DNA of 64,000 bases, from positions 6,896 to 70,895 of the forward strand of contig NZ_CAKVJB010000006.1 of the NCBI RefSeq assembly GCF_934754935.1, read 5' to 3'. Positions 52,896-62,956 of this stretch are shown here, piece after piece (position 1 is the stretch's first letter; each line of letters opens with the position of its first letter). The notes under the pieces were generated by a model. The model was not told the origin of the DNA. It worked only from the letters and a program-made list of their open reading frames with translations, and searched no databases. The translations under genes were made by a program, and so were the position numbers. The DNA is from an uncultured Holdemanella sp. (GTDB taxonomy: Bacteria; Bacillota_I; Bacilli_A; Erysipelotrichales; Erysipelotrichaceae).

Positions 52896-53064
52896 AAAAC
52901 CCAATTACGTTTAAGATGGCTGCAATTGCCCAAATAGCAGCTAACAAAAAGTTTAAAACTTTGCCGAACTTTTTATCGCTCATATAAGCCAACGCAAGGC
53001 TATATAAACAACAAATTACTTCTAAAACAATAATTACCATCAATGTGTTAAATGTACTAAACAT
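52894..53064 (-). CDS. small two-helix membrane protein, candidate Asp4/Asp5 equivalent
   Basis: A 56-residue protein with two helices (TLMVIIVLEVICCLYSLALA and LNFLLAAIWAIAAILNVIGF) joined by a polar turn (YMSDKKFGK). GGAAGAG lies before the ATG. It follows gtfB, the position of asp4 and asp5 in the streptococcal locus, whose products are small SecE/SecG-like partners of SecY2. The helix-turn-helix topology is closest to SecG. No sequence proof of homology is possible by eye. Confidence 0.6.
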   Translation of the reverse strand: MFSTFNTLMVIIVLEVICCLYSLALAYMSDKKFGKVLNFLLAAIWAIAAILNVIGF

Positions 53065-53078
53065 AAATCTCTTCCCTT

Positions 53079-54389
53079 CTAAACATTTTTATAATCTTGC
53101 ACATTTTGTGTCATTGCCACATTACGCTGTCTTTCTAGATTCAGATCTAGATGAGATGCATCAAGAATGACACTAATCATATCTTGATAATTATTCGCAT
53201 CAAAGACAAAATCTGGCAATACATACTTACGATTATGAATCGTTTGATTAAATCCAAGAATCAATAGGTTATGTAAGAATGCTTCTTTAGTGGCATCTAC
53301 GATTTCATTTTCATAATTGATATCTAAATAATAATCGCATGTGTTAAACAAATTCAGTATTTCACTCGCCTTGCATCCTGGATACAATTGTACATTATCA
53401 TATTTTTCAAAAGACATCAACTTTTGTGACATTTCTGTTAATGCACAAACATGAAATTTCATATTCGGTAATGCATTAACTAACTCAGTTAATTTTTCAA
53501 TTCTGTCTGAGTTTGTACAAATCAAAATATTATTTGTATGTTGATTCTCTTTTTCAAAATTATAGACAAAACCAAGTGGTTTCACAATATCCCTATTTGC
53601 ACCTAATTCAATAAGCTTTTCATACGCTTCCTTTTTCTGAACATAGATCTTAGAAGTTCTTCTAGAATGGCCATCCAAAATAACCTGCATATTTCCAGGA
53701 ATATCCTCGCGATAGCCTTCTTGCCAGAATAAGACATCACTATGTTCTTTATCTTCTAAACCTTGAGATACGAAGAATGGATTTGATAAAGAGTTGTAGA
53801 ATAATCTTGTTGGATAAATATCTAATTCAGTAAATAAATGTTTCGCAAATTCAACTTTATTCTTAAAGATATATACCTTATCATTTTGGTTTAAAATAAT
53901 GTCATGTGTGACAAAGTTTTCAACTACTTTTTCATGACCCGACGCATCATAATAACTACGAGATACAAGCTGACCTTTTTTATTAAAAATAGTCTTAGCA
54001 TACATGAAACCATCTTGATTATAATGATCACTAACACGAACGACATGCGTATCATCATACCAATCTACAATCTTTACAAGTCTTTTATGTAAAGGAGATG
54101 CGAAGAATATTTTAGCTCTTTCATGATTCAAATCATAGACTTGTCCACCCGAATTACTCGCCTTGATTTCCCAATAGTCTGGTACATCAATTTGATTGAA
54201 ATATCGAGCTTTTCCACCCGCTTTTTTACCACAATAATACGTATAAATACTTGTCACATCATCTGGTAAAAAGCCTTCATCACTAAAAGTTAAAACCGGA
54301 CCATCAAAGCCAGAAGTTCTAAAACTTTGATACAACATTTGACTCTCTTCATCAAAATTTTCTAATAATAAAACTGGAGTTTCTAACAT
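53079..54389 (-). CDS. gtfB: accessory Sec system glycosylation chaperone GtfB
   Basis: GtfB binds the serine-rich substrate and, with GtfA, transfers GlcNAc to Ser/Thr. The 436-residue protein is of the expected length. It shows VLLLENFDEESQMLYQSFR, YWEIKASNSGGQVYDL (the family's substrate-binding beta-meander) and the GT-B-like C-terminal half (LYPGCKASEILNLFNTCDYY). The start at 54389 (MLETPVLLLE) overlaps gtfA by 7 bases. Confidence 0.93.
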   Translation of the reverse strand: MLETPVLLLENFDEESQMLYQSFRTSGFDGPVLTFSDEGFLPDDVTSIYTYYCGKKAGGKARYFNQIDVPDYWEIKASNSGGQVYDLNHERAKIFFASPLHKRLVKIVDWYDDTHVVRVSDHYNQDGFMYAKTIFNKKGQLVSRSYYDASGHEKVVENFVTHDIILNQNDKVYIFKNKVEFAKHLFTELDIYPTRLFYNSLSNPFFVSQGLEDKEHSDVLFWQEGYREDIPGNMQVILDGHSRRTSKIYVQKKEAYEKLIELGANRDIVKPLGFVYNFEKENQHTNNILICTNSDRIEKLTELVNALPNMKFHVCALTEMSQKLMSFEKYDNVQLYPGCKASEILNLFNTCDYYLDINYENEIVDATKEAFLHNLLILGFNQTIHNRKYVLPDFVFDANNYQDMISVILDASHLDLNLERQRNVAMTQNVQDYKNV

Positions 54390-55864
54390 ACAGCTTCCCT
54401 CCATTTTTCTTGTACGTTACTAGTTAAAAAATCCTTAGCTACTTCATAAGATACAGAATGACACTTTTCTAAGTCTTGTTTAAATAAATTCACAATACCT
54501 TTTCTTAAAGCTTCAACACGATCCTTATCCTCTTCTGGTAAATCAAGTAAATAGCCATTTTCACCATTTCGAATAAAAGTAGGATTTCCATAACGAACAT
54601 CAAAACCAATAATTGGTAATCCTCCACCAACCGCTTCCATTAAAGTAAGTCCAAAACCTTCACTTGTACTTCCCGCAATATAAGCCTCATACTTTTGATA
54701 CACTTCACTCAAATCATGTTGACCCATTAAATAAATATAATCAGAAGCATTATTATCTCTTATAATCGTCTCAAGCTTTTCTCTTTCGCCACCAACACCA
54801 TAAATATCCAAAGATACTTCAGGTACTTCAGCATGAGCTTGAATGACAGCCTTACAAATCCAGTCTACATGTTTTTCACTTGCCAAACGACTAGCTGTAA
54901 TCAAAGAGAATGGTTTGCGAGTAGAACTAGGATATTTCAATTCCGGTAATGATCCTACAGGAATGGTATATACAACTGGTGTTACACCATAATATTTCTC
55001 AAATTGTTGAACCATCAAATCACTCTGTGCTTGTGTTGAACAAATGTAGAAATCAATATGTTTATGCATATTAAATTCATATTCATAGAAATTATTCCAT
55101 AAAATATAATCCTCATTTGTTTCCTTTTCACTAAAGTGATCCGCATGTACAACTGTACCCACTCTTGCAGGTTTACAATTCATAATGATCGATTGACCAA
55201 TATCTGTAGAACGATCAATTAATACGGCATCATCACTAGTAAGATTTAATTGAGATACCATATATCCTACGAATTCTTCTTTCGAACAAAGAATCTTATC
55301 TTTAAACTTATACATTACACGATCATCATCAATGATTTCTTCATAGGCAACACTACCATTTTCATTAAAGAAACGACGATGATATAAATGAGCCTTATTA
55401 TCTAATGGCGCATAATATTCTGAATACACACGTCCATATGTAAAATAATCCTTTCGAATCAAGAATCCATTGGAAACCATTTCTACACGATGCACAAAAT
55501 CATCATGATCATTTACCATATATGCCGTATAGAAATTATTACTTCCACCAAATACATAACGACAAATCTTGCCTTCTCTAGTTTTAGTATAATTTAAATC
55601 CGTAAATGTCTTTTCTAAATCACTCAACGAATATGTAACAGGCGCTGTTTTAAAATCCGTAAAGAACGTATATAACCAAATAACTTCCGAATCTAAAAAA
55701 CCAATATTCTTCGTCATATGTTCCATATTTTCAGAAGGAAACATATCTGTAAATACAAACTTGGCATCAACACCAATATTACGAAACATTCGAGCACGAT
55801 AGATCTGGGCATATTCAACGCCACTGCTTGCCCAGCCAATGCCTAAATTAAAATTATATATCAT
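54383..55864 (-). CDS. gtfA: accessory Sec system O-GlcNAc transferase GtfA
   Basis: Catalytic GT4-type subunit that adds the first GlcNAc to the serine-rich repeats before export. The 493-residue protein has the N-terminal FNLGIGWASSGVEYAQIYRA, the beta-meander domain for GtfB binding (about 100-190) and the GT-B nucleotide-sugar site with EX7E motif GSTSEGFGLTLMEAVGGG. The start at 55864 is chosen over the codon two earlier by alignment with family N-termini. Confidence 0.95.
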   Translation of the reverse strand: MIYNFNLGIGWASSGVEYAQIYRARMFRNIGVDAKFVFTDMFPSENMEHMTKNIGFLDSEVIWLYTFFTDFKTAPVTYSLSDLEKTFTDLNYTKTREGKICRYVFGGSNNFYTAYMVNDHDDFVHRVEMVSNGFLIRKDYFTYGRVYSEYYAPLDNKAHLYHRRFFNENGSVAYEEIIDDDRVMYKFKDKILCSKEEFVGYMVSQLNLTSDDAVLIDRSTDIGQSIIMNCKPARVGTVVHADHFSEKETNEDYILWNNFYEYEFNMHKHIDFYICSTQAQSDLMVQQFEKYYGVTPVVYTIPVGSLPELKYPSSTRKPFSLITASRLASEKHVDWICKAVIQAHAEVPEVSLDIYGVGGEREKLETIIRDNNASDYIYLMGQHDLSEVYQKYEAYIAGSTSEGFGLTLMEAVGGGLPIIGFDVRYGNPTFIRNGENGYLLDLPEEDKDRVEALRKGIVNLFKQDLEKCHSVSYEVAKDFLTSNVQEKWREAVC

Positions 55865-55882
55865 AATCAAGAACTCCTTTCT

Positions 55883-58192
55883 TTAAGGATACAATATAAT
55901 CATTTCATTGTCTTTACCAAATGAGACTTCTCCCAATAAAATATTACGAATCATCGCATTTTTTATCGATTTTTCCATATCTCTAAAAGAAAGCCTTGCC
56001 TCCCTTTGGTATTCATATAAAAGATTACGCTGTGCTGTAGAACGACCAGAAATCGCTGCCTGTAACTGCTGCAAGTAGTCAACCTCTTCAATCCAACCAT
56101 CATCTAAGGCTTTTAATGTACAAAGACGACAATATTCTGAGAAACGATTACCTAACAGTTCCTTCTTATCACTAAATGCCATATCTGCATAAGATTTCAA
56201 ATAATCTTTTTTATTCGAAGAAGAAGCAGTAATATTCTTTAAACGATATGACAAATTATCTAAGATATAACGATACATTGTTTTATCATCCATCTTTTTA
56301 TTTTCTTTTACATAATCCTCTATATTCTGCTTATAAATTTGAATCAAGACATTCTCATCCAAACTCTTTCCATCCAACAAATCATTACGTGTTTTATACA
56401 TAATCGTTCTTTGACGCTTCATAACACTATCATAATCCACTGAATTTTTTCTTTGGGAAACACTCGACTCATCTTTAATTTTCTGTGAACGATTGATTAA
56501 TTTCTTAATACGACGCTTAGAAATATATCTTCCTTTATCAATATACTTCTCTAAAAAATCATCACCTAAAATTGTACATACATCATCCTCTAATGAAGTA
56601 TAGAAAATTGACACACCTGGCTCTCCCTGACGTCCTGCACGACCTCTTGCCTGTCTTTCATCACGTGTATTATTCATTCGGCCAATTCCTAATACACATA
56701 AGCCGCCAAGTTCTTTAACACCAGGACCCAAATGAATATCCGTACCACGACCAGCCATACTTGTAGCTACTGTCACGACATTTTTCTGACCCGCTTCCTT
56801 AATGATTTCCGCTTCCCAGAACGCATTATTCGCATTCAATACACTATGCTCAATATTTTCCTGTACTAATAATTTCGACAGCATTTCCGTATCCGAAATC
56901 AATGATGCGATCAATAACACAGGTTGTCCTGTTTTATGTCTTTTTACAGTTTCTTGAATAACCGCATCAAACTGTTCTTCACTCGTTTTAAAATACTTAT
57001 CCGGCATATCCTTACGAATCATAGGTTTTCGTGGCGGAATCACAACCACTCTTTTATTATAGACTTCTAAAAGCTCCTCTTTACCATCTTTTATGGTACC
57101 ACTCATTCCTGACATTTTAGGAAATAAGTTAAATAAGTTTTGATACGTAACGGAAGCAACCGCACGCTGCTCTTGACTTAACTTCAGATGTTCCTTTTCT
57201 TCAATAGCCTGATGAGAACCACCACGAAGTTTCATTCCCTTCATTTTACGACCCGTACTCTTATCCAATAGAACAATTTCACCCTGATCTGTTGCGACAT
57301 AGTCAATATCTTTTTCTAATAAGAAATGGGCACGTAAAGCTAAGACAATATGTCTTAAAATATCAAAATTTTCTTTACTATATAAATTTTCAATACGGAA
57401 ATAACGCTTCGCATATTCAATACCTTTATTAGTCAACCATACTTTTTTATCTTCAATTTCATAATGCACATCTTCTACTAGAGTTGTCACAAAAAAGTCA
57501 GTTATTCCATATAAATTGGATTGAACACGAGGAGAACCCGAAATAACTAGAGGCATACTTGCACTATCTAATAAAACAGAATCCGCCTCATCAATAATCA
57601 CAAAGTAAAAATCTCGCATAAAACGATCTTCTTTTGACTGTACTAAATTATTTAATAAATAATCAAATCCAAGTGCACCATGCGTTGTATATACTATATC
57701 CGCATTATAGACTTCCTTTTTTGAATCATTGTCTAACTTTTCATTTGTATCACGCTTTACACCTGCTTTTACACTCAAACCTAAAAATTTATAAACCTGA
57801 CCCATCTCTTGAGCATCACGGATGGCCAAATATTCATTGGCCGTAACCAAAATTGAACTTTTTCCTGTCAACCCATTTAAGTACAAAGGCATTGTTGCCG
57901 TTAAAGTCTTTCCTTCACCCGTATTCATTTCACATAAATAGCACAAATGAAGTGCAATACCACCTAAAATCTGTACATCATAAGGAAACATACCTAGTAC
58001 ACGATAATCGGCTTCACAACACACCGCAAACGCTTCAGGAAGAAGATCATCCGTTGTTTCTCCATTATTTAAACGTTCTTTGAATTCCAACGTTTTATTC
58101 TTCAATTCATAATCACTAAGTTCTTTAACCTTTTTACACTCCTCTTTGACTTTACCCAAAAGAAAGTGTAATCTCTTATCAATTTTATTCAT
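55883..58192 (-). CDS. secA2: accessory translocase ATPase SecA2
   Basis: Motor that pushes the glycosylated adhesin through SecY2. The 769-residue protein is shorter than SecA1 and lacks the C-terminal zinc linker. Walker A is EMNTGEGKTLTATMPLY (about residue 88), the DEAD box VIIDEADSVLLD (about 198), and helicase motifs TVATSMAGRGTDIHLG and QARGRAGRQGEPG are intact. Position after asp3 and before gtfA fixes it as SecA2. Confidence 0.96.
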   Translation of the reverse strand: MNKIDKRLHFLLGKVKEECKKVKELSDYELKNKTLEFKERLNNGETTDDLLPEAFAVCCEADYRVLGMFPYDVQILGGIALHLCYLCEMNTGEGKTLTATMPLYLNGLTGKSSILVTANEYLAIRDAQEMGQVYKFLGLSVKAGVKRDTNEKLDNDSKKEVYNADIVYTTHGALGFDYLLNNLVQSKEDRFMRDFYFVIIDEADSVLLDSASMPLVISGSPRVQSNLYGITDFFVTTLVEDVHYEIEDKKVWLTNKGIEYAKRYFRIENLYSKENFDILRHIVLALRAHFLLEKDIDYVATDQGEIVLLDKSTGRKMKGMKLRGGSHQAIEEKEHLKLSQEQRAVASVTYQNLFNLFPKMSGMSGTIKDGKEELLEVYNKRVVVIPPRKPMIRKDMPDKYFKTSEEQFDAVIQETVKRHKTGQPVLLIASLISDTEMLSKLLVQENIEHSVLNANNAFWEAEIIKEAGQKNVVTVATSMAGRGTDIHLGPGVKELGGLCVLGIGRMNNTRDERQARGRAGRQGEPGVSIFYTSLEDDVCTILGDDFLEKYIDKGRYISKRRIKKLINRSQKIKDESSVSQRKNSVDYDSVMKRQRTIMYKTRNDLLDGKSLDENVLIQIYKQNIEDYVKENKKMDDKTMYRYILDNLSYRLKNITASSSNKKDYLKSYADMAFSDKKELLGNRFSEYCRLCTLKALDDGWIEEVDYLQQLQAAISGRSTAQRNLLYEYQREARLSFRDMEKSIKNAMIRNILLGEVSFGKDNEMIILYP

Positions 58193-58193
58193 T

Positions 58194-58625
58194 TTACCCT
58201 TCCTTTTCTGTAATCACAAAAGAATGAAAATGCATCTTAGTACCACCCGCATTAATCAGCTGTACACGATAGCTATATGTTTTTAAAGGACACTTAAAAT
58301 CCATTTCCGGTTCACGAATGATAAGTGTACCCGCCTCATTTTCATAACGATCATAAAATACCATTCGTATAATATAAGATTCAAAATCACTCATATTCAC
58401 TTGAATATGATAAGAACTCTCCCCATCAATAATTGGTAAAGATGGCTCTGTACGCATCATTTGATAATTTACTTTGGAATACCACTCTTTAATAATTGTT
58501 CCCGGAGGCATCAATTCATTTTCAAATTCAATATCTTCACGAGAATGAAACCAAATCTTAGATCCATATAAATAGGTTCCAAACGTATCTTCATTCCATA
58601 CTACTTTCCATGCCTTATTCTTCAT
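58194..58625 (-). CDS. asp3: accessory Sec system protein Asp3
   Basis: A 143-residue component that forms a complex with Asp1 and Asp2. It has the family's WNEDTFGTYLYGSKIWFHS start, a beta-sandwich with likely carbohydrate binding (SYHIQVNMSDFESYIIRMVF) and the C-terminal LINAGGTKMHFHSFVI. The ATG at 58625 is preferred for GAGGTG five bases upstream; a GTG 3 codons earlier is possible. Overlaps asp2. Confidence 0.93.
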   Translation of the reverse strand: MKNKAWKVVWNEDTFGTYLYGSKIWFHSREDIEFENELMPPGTIIKEWYSKVNYQMMRTEPSLPIIDGESSYHIQVNMSDFESYIIRMVFYDRYENEAGTLIIREPEMDFKCPLKTYSYRVQLINAGGTKMHFHSFVITEKEG

Positions 58626-60126
58626 TTGGTTCACCTCGATTAAAATCCGATTTTAAAATATCATCATATTGATTTTTAAACCACGAAACAATACTATACG
58701 TATCATCGTTGTGTCTTCCATGAATACCTTTACCAATCACTTGAACACCCACATCATCAATATGAGAAATCAAACGATCATAGGCTGTCATATCATAATC
58801 ATCTTCTAACATATAAGAAATAATAAATTTAGTTTGAGACCAATCTGTTTTGTCAAACAAATCCCAGAAGCGATGATTCAATACATCCATAGATTGTTCA
58901 CTCATATCGCCACAATTCTTTGACAACACATCTAAAGAAGTTGGGAAACCACCCGGTCTTGAAATACGTTCATTACGAGCAATATCACCCAAACTAGCCA
59001 ATGGTTTACCTAATAAAATCGCATGTGGCCTTAATTTACAACCATTATATAAAGCTCCAAAAGTACCCATAGAAAGTCCAGATAAAATTAGTTGAGAACG
59101 ATCAAATCCAAGTTGATTTAAACAATCTTCAATACCTGAAACAATATAATCCTCATATTCTTTGTCTCCCAAATAGAAGGCTCCACCCTCTAATCGAGCT
59201 TCAGATATCAACAAAAATGGTGCTCCCATATTACGCATCATATAGAAGCCTTCAAAACCTTCTTGTGTCTTATAACCACTAAAATACACATTTAAAGGTG
59301 GTTTCATATCCCCTGGGTCAAAGTACATAAAGACTTCTTCACGTTTAGATGTAACCTTACGGATTCCTCCCGGTAAAAAAGCTCCATATTCTTTACGAGA
59401 ATGACGATCATGTAAACCAACAATTTTTAATTTACCTTTACCCTTTGCGAGTAAAGAAATAAATACTGGACCATTCATTCTATTGTTTGTCACATGTACA
59501 ATTGACTTCAAATCGTCTTCTGAATAAATCCAACGATTTTGTAATGCCGAAATAGATCCAGATTGAAATTGTTCGATTTTTAATTGTATTGATACCGATT
59601 CATCCTTCTCATATTCTAACCAAAAATCAATAGTTTGATCTTGAAAAACAGGGATATTATATCTCCAATATGCGATTTGATAAAAATCATCCCCATAATT
59701 ACCTTCAAGTTCAACACCTGAATATCCATTCCAGAAAACACTGCCCTTAAAGCTTTGCGAAATTGACAAGGATTTTGGATCAAATTTCTCTCCATAATGA
59801 TTTGGAAAGTAAAGGTGAATATCTTCTTCTATAAATTCCTGTAAAGTTTGAATATCTAGCACTTTTGCACGTCTAGACATGCAAATCCATGTTGTCCATT
59901 TGTCTACGTCTACATCCTCTAATAAAAATAAAGTATAAGCACGAATCTTCTTTAGTAAGATATATGCCTCTTCTTTAGTTACACAACGACTTAAAACACC
60001 TACATCATAGCTTCTTTCAGTAGCTTCTTCTAAATCGTCTACATAATTCCAATCCACAAAGTCAGGAATATGAAGTGTTAAACTTAAATCTTCATTTCCA
60101 ACTTGTAAAACACTAATCTTGTTCAA
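58615..60126 (-). CDS. asp2: accessory Sec system protein Asp2 (GlcNAc O-acetyltransferase and export factor)
   Basis: A 503-residue protein that in streptococci both helps export and O-acetylates GlcNAc on the adhesin. The alpha/beta-hydrolase motif LILSGLSMGTFGALYNG carries the nucleophile Ser, and IGKGIHGRHND a His near the C-terminus. TTG start with GGAG eight bases upstream; overlaps asp1 by 14 bases. Confidence 0.94.
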   Translation of the reverse strand: MNKISVLQVGNEDLSLTLHIPDFVDWNYVDDLEEATERSYDVGVLSRCVTKEEAYILLKKIRAYTLFLLEDVDVDKWTTWICMSRRAKVLDIQTLQEFIEEDIHLYFPNHYGEKFDPKSLSISQSFKGSVFWNGYSGVELEGNYGDDFYQIAYWRYNIPVFQDQTIDFWLEYEKDESVSIQLKIEQFQSGSISALQNRWIYSEDDLKSIVHVTNNRMNGPVFISLLAKGKGKLKIVGLHDRHSRKEYGAFLPGGIRKVTSKREEVFMYFDPGDMKPPLNVYFSGYKTQEGFEGFYMMRNMGAPFLLISEARLEGGAFYLGDKEYEDYIVSGIEDCLNQLGFDRSQLILSGLSMGTFGALYNGCKLRPHAILLGKPLASLGDIARNERISRPGGFPTSLDVLSKNCGDMSEQSMDVLNHRFWDLFDKTDWSQTKFIISYMLEDDYDMTAYDRLISHIDDVGVQVIGKGIHGRHNDDTYSIVSWFKNQYDDILKSDFNRGEPNEE

Positions 60127-61699
60127 CTTGCTCCATAACTCCCTTCCATTTACGAATTAAACTTGCCGTATTATATTCCTTACCTAATTCATAAGAATAA
60201 ATCATACACTTATTCCAATTCGTAATATTATCCAAATAATATTTTAAACCATTCAACACTTCAGATACTTCTTTGACAATAAACCCATTCTTTCCATCAT
60301 GTACATATTGCGTATTAAAAGAAACAATTTGCGGAATGGCACTACTAATACATGAAATCTGTAAATATAAATCTGGACGTGCTGTCACATCCACCATAAT
60401 ACGCTGTTCACGTATACATTTAGAAATACTCAATTCATCCACACATTGATCCACGAAGAACTTGATTGGAACTTTCTTATCTCCATCCAAATCAAACTCA
60501 GCCTTATCATTTGTCTCTTTTCGAGCCAGTCTTTCATCGAGTCCATTTACTTTTAGTACTTCTTTCGTAAAATTCAAAACCGAATCCACACGATCCCAGT
60601 TTGCATTACGCGTGAAGAAATGAACACGAGCTGTTTCATTCATTTCAAAATAAGATGCGAATAAAAGAATCAATTCTTCAAATTTAGATTGTTCAATCGT
60701 ATCAATAGGAACCAAGATGTTTTGAACTGTCAATTGTTGACTAATCCCAAAATCAGCACGCGTATCAAAAGGTGTAATATCTACAATTGGAAGTTTCTTT
60801 TCTGCATAATCTTCTAATAAAGAAATTTTGTGTTTAGAATCCACAATACAATAGTTCGTATTACGAATCAAAGACTTTAATTCAGGATCTTCAAATAATT
60901 CCAAACGATTTTGATAAAAAGATAAGATCGTCTTACGCTTTTCAAATAATTTTTCTAACATATCATGATGTAGTACATGCATAGCCAAGCAGAAAATATC
61001 ATCTGTTGAAGTCATTTCATCTAAATATGTTGAAAATACTTCTTCAATCAAAGATTCCATGGAATCATAGCTCAAGCAATTAAACTTAAATCTTTTATTA
61101 TCAATCAAATAAAATGGATTCTCAGAATTAATTTCAATATGCCCATCCTCAAAGAAATGACACATTTTCCAATTCCCTTTTCCATCCAGATATTGTTCAT
61201 AAATAGCTTGGTTATTTTTGTAAATAATAGTAACCGATAAAAAGCCTCGATCATCATATACATTTTTACGGACCATCATATTATCTTGATACAAAAAGAC
61301 TTCAATCATATTTCCATCTTCACCAAAATGTACTTCCGCATATTTCATATTATTTACATATGCCACAATACAAAATGGTGTGTAGACAAATTCCGTATGG
61401 TCTGGCCACATTAAATCATGGAAAGATAAAATATCAACTTGTTTTCTTTTGATTTCTTGTATCGCATCAAAACAAGACCAATATGGAGCATGGAATACAC
61501 TCTGTCTATGAAGAAAATGTCTAAAGTTAGGACTATACGATAAATTCAAAATCTTATATTCCATAATATCATTACGGTTAAACATCTGAATCTGTTTAAC
61601 ACTATCATCAAATTCCGTTACTGCACGACGTACGTAAAAGTATTGTTCATTTTCTTTATATTCATTTCCATGATACCAGGAAGGTACAAAATACATCAT
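60113..61699 (-). CDS. asp1: accessory Sec system protein Asp1
   Basis: A 528-residue GT-B-fold protein without catalytic activity in relatives. It binds Asp3 and the substrate for delivery to SecA2. It begins MMYFVPSWYHGNEY, has SFHDLMWPDHTEFVYTPF and a C-terminal stretch IREQRIMVDVTARPDLYLQI with VRDGKNGF-like PYVHDGKNGFIV, both usual in Asp1. Either of the two first Met codons can be the start. Confidence 0.94.
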   Translation of the reverse strand: MMYFVPSWYHGNEYKENEQYFYVRRAVTEFDDSVKQIQMFNRNDIMEYKILNLSYSPNFRHFLHRQSVFHAPYWSCFDAIQEIKRKQVDILSFHDLMWPDHTEFVYTPFCIVAYVNNMKYAEVHFGEDGNMIEVFLYQDNMMVRKNVYDDRGFLSVTIIYKNNQAIYEQYLDGKGNWKMCHFFEDGHIEINSENPFYLIDNKRFKFNCLSYDSMESLIEEVFSTYLDEMTSTDDIFCLAMHVLHHDMLEKLFEKRKTILSFYQNRLELFEDPELKSLIRNTNYCIVDSKHKISLLEDYAEKKLPIVDITPFDTRADFGISQQLTVQNILVPIDTIEQSKFEELILLFASYFEMNETARVHFFTRNANWDRVDSVLNFTKEVLKVNGLDERLARKETNDKAEFDLDGDKKVPIKFFVDQCVDELSISKCIREQRIMVDVTARPDLYLQISCISSAIPQIVSFNTQYVHDGKNGFIVKEVSEVLNGLKYYLDNITNWNKCMIYSYELGKEYNTASLIRKWKGVMEQVEQD

Positions 61700-61711
61700 A
61701 AATATTACCCC

Positions 61712-62899
61712 CTAAATAAATGGCTTATATGAATCAAAGTCACGATAAGCACGAATCTCTAAATACAATGTACAAATAAAGCCAGAAAGAATCATAAAAG
61801 TAGATGGAAGCATAGCCACAGTTGCATCTACAATACCTTGATACTGTAAATACATACAAAGACTTAAACAACTACACATTATTCCGCCACTAATAAAACT
61901 AAATATCAAAACCCATTTACGAAGATAACGACGGGTCGCCTTTCCTGCAGGAATTCCTTCAATGCAGTCTCCAGTTTGTAGTAAATTATCTGATAGATCT
62001 TTAGGGTTAATAAATAGCAATGCCAACAAAACCGAAAAAGCAAACATTAAAACTACATAAACACACATTCCAAATGGTTTAGACATATTTAAATTTGCAT
62101 AAATCCAATTTATATTTTCATTTGATTTAAAAAAATTGTGTACTACCGCAACAATTACTTGAGGAATCATAAAAACAGCGGATCCAAACATAATTGCCAT
62201 AAAACCAACTGGATTATATTTTATAGCTAAATAATTCTTTTCGGCATGTACATTATGTACAGAAACTCTTTGAACAGGAATTCTTTTCTCATGCATTTCC
62301 ATAAAGATCATTATCACAATCATGATTAACGAAATAGTTAATGGAATACGTAAAGATTCTAACGATGATTTCATTAATGTACTCACTAATGTTTCTGTCA
62401 TATTCACAATAATAATCGGTGCAAATCCACCAACACCATATTTTTTATTTTTCATCAATAAATATTGAGCAATACATGCACCAGCCATCAATTCAAATAT
62501 AACCACTAGAATACTCATTATATCGCGATTAATATAAACTAAATCTAAAGCATAGTAAATTGACTGAATCAATGCTACAACGAAAAATAAACCCGTAATT
62601 AAATAATTTAAACTTTTAGGCGAAGTACGAGCTCTAGATTCTTTTGAACGCACAGCTTGTAAAATTGTTATAGTTAAACTCGCCGTAATATAAGGCGAAA
62701 TACCCAAACTCATGACATAACATCTTTTATTTGACCCATTTACTGCAAGGGATAATACAGCCCCTAAATCCAACCCTAAATTATCATAGGCACTCATATC
62801 AATTCCATTCAATGGAATTCTATGACAAACAAAATAAATTAAAATAATAACAATTGAAAAAAGACATCTATTTCTAACTAAATGCGTCTTTTCCTTCAT
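61712..62899 (-). CDS. secY2: accessory translocase channel SecY2
   Basis: Ten-helix channel for the adhesin, 395 residues, about 40 shorter than housekeeping SecY. The N-terminal HRIPLNGIDMSAY, the plug region YVMSLGISPYITASLTITIL and IPAGKATRRYLRKWVL match the SecY2 branch. The start at 62899 is chosen for AGGAG eight bases upstream. It lies directly after the adhesin gene, behind a terminator. Confidence 0.95.
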   Translation of the reverse strand: MKEKTHLVRNRCLFSIVIILIYFVCHRIPLNGIDMSAYDNLGLDLGAVLSLAVNGSNKRCYVMSLGISPYITASLTITILQAVRSKESRARTSPKSLNYLITGLFFVVALIQSIYYALDLVYINRDIMSILVVIFELMAGACIAQYLLMKNKKYGVGGFAPIIIVNMTETLVSTLMKSSLESLRIPLTISLIMIVIMIFMEMHEKRIPVQRVSVHNVHAEKNYLAIKYNPVGFMAIMFGSAVFMIPQVIVAVVHNFFKSNENINWIYANLNMSKPFGMCVYVVLMFAFSVLLALLFINPKDLSDNLLQTGDCIEGIPAGKATRRYLRKWVLIFSFISGGIMCSCLSLCMYLQYQGIVDATVAMLPSTFMILSGFICTLYLEIRAYRDFDSYKPFI

Positions 62900-62913
62900 A
62901 AACACCACTCCTA

Positions 62914-62952
62914 AAAAAATAACAGCAACTAAAAGTTAGTTACTGTTATTTT
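62914..62952 (-). terminator. terminator between adhesin gene and secY2
   Basis: On the minus strand AAAATAACAGTAACT and AGTTGCTGTTATTTT form a long stem with one mismatch, followed by TTT. It would keep adhesin mRNA high and lower the downstream Sec genes. Confidence 0.8.
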
Positions 62953-62956
62953 ATCA

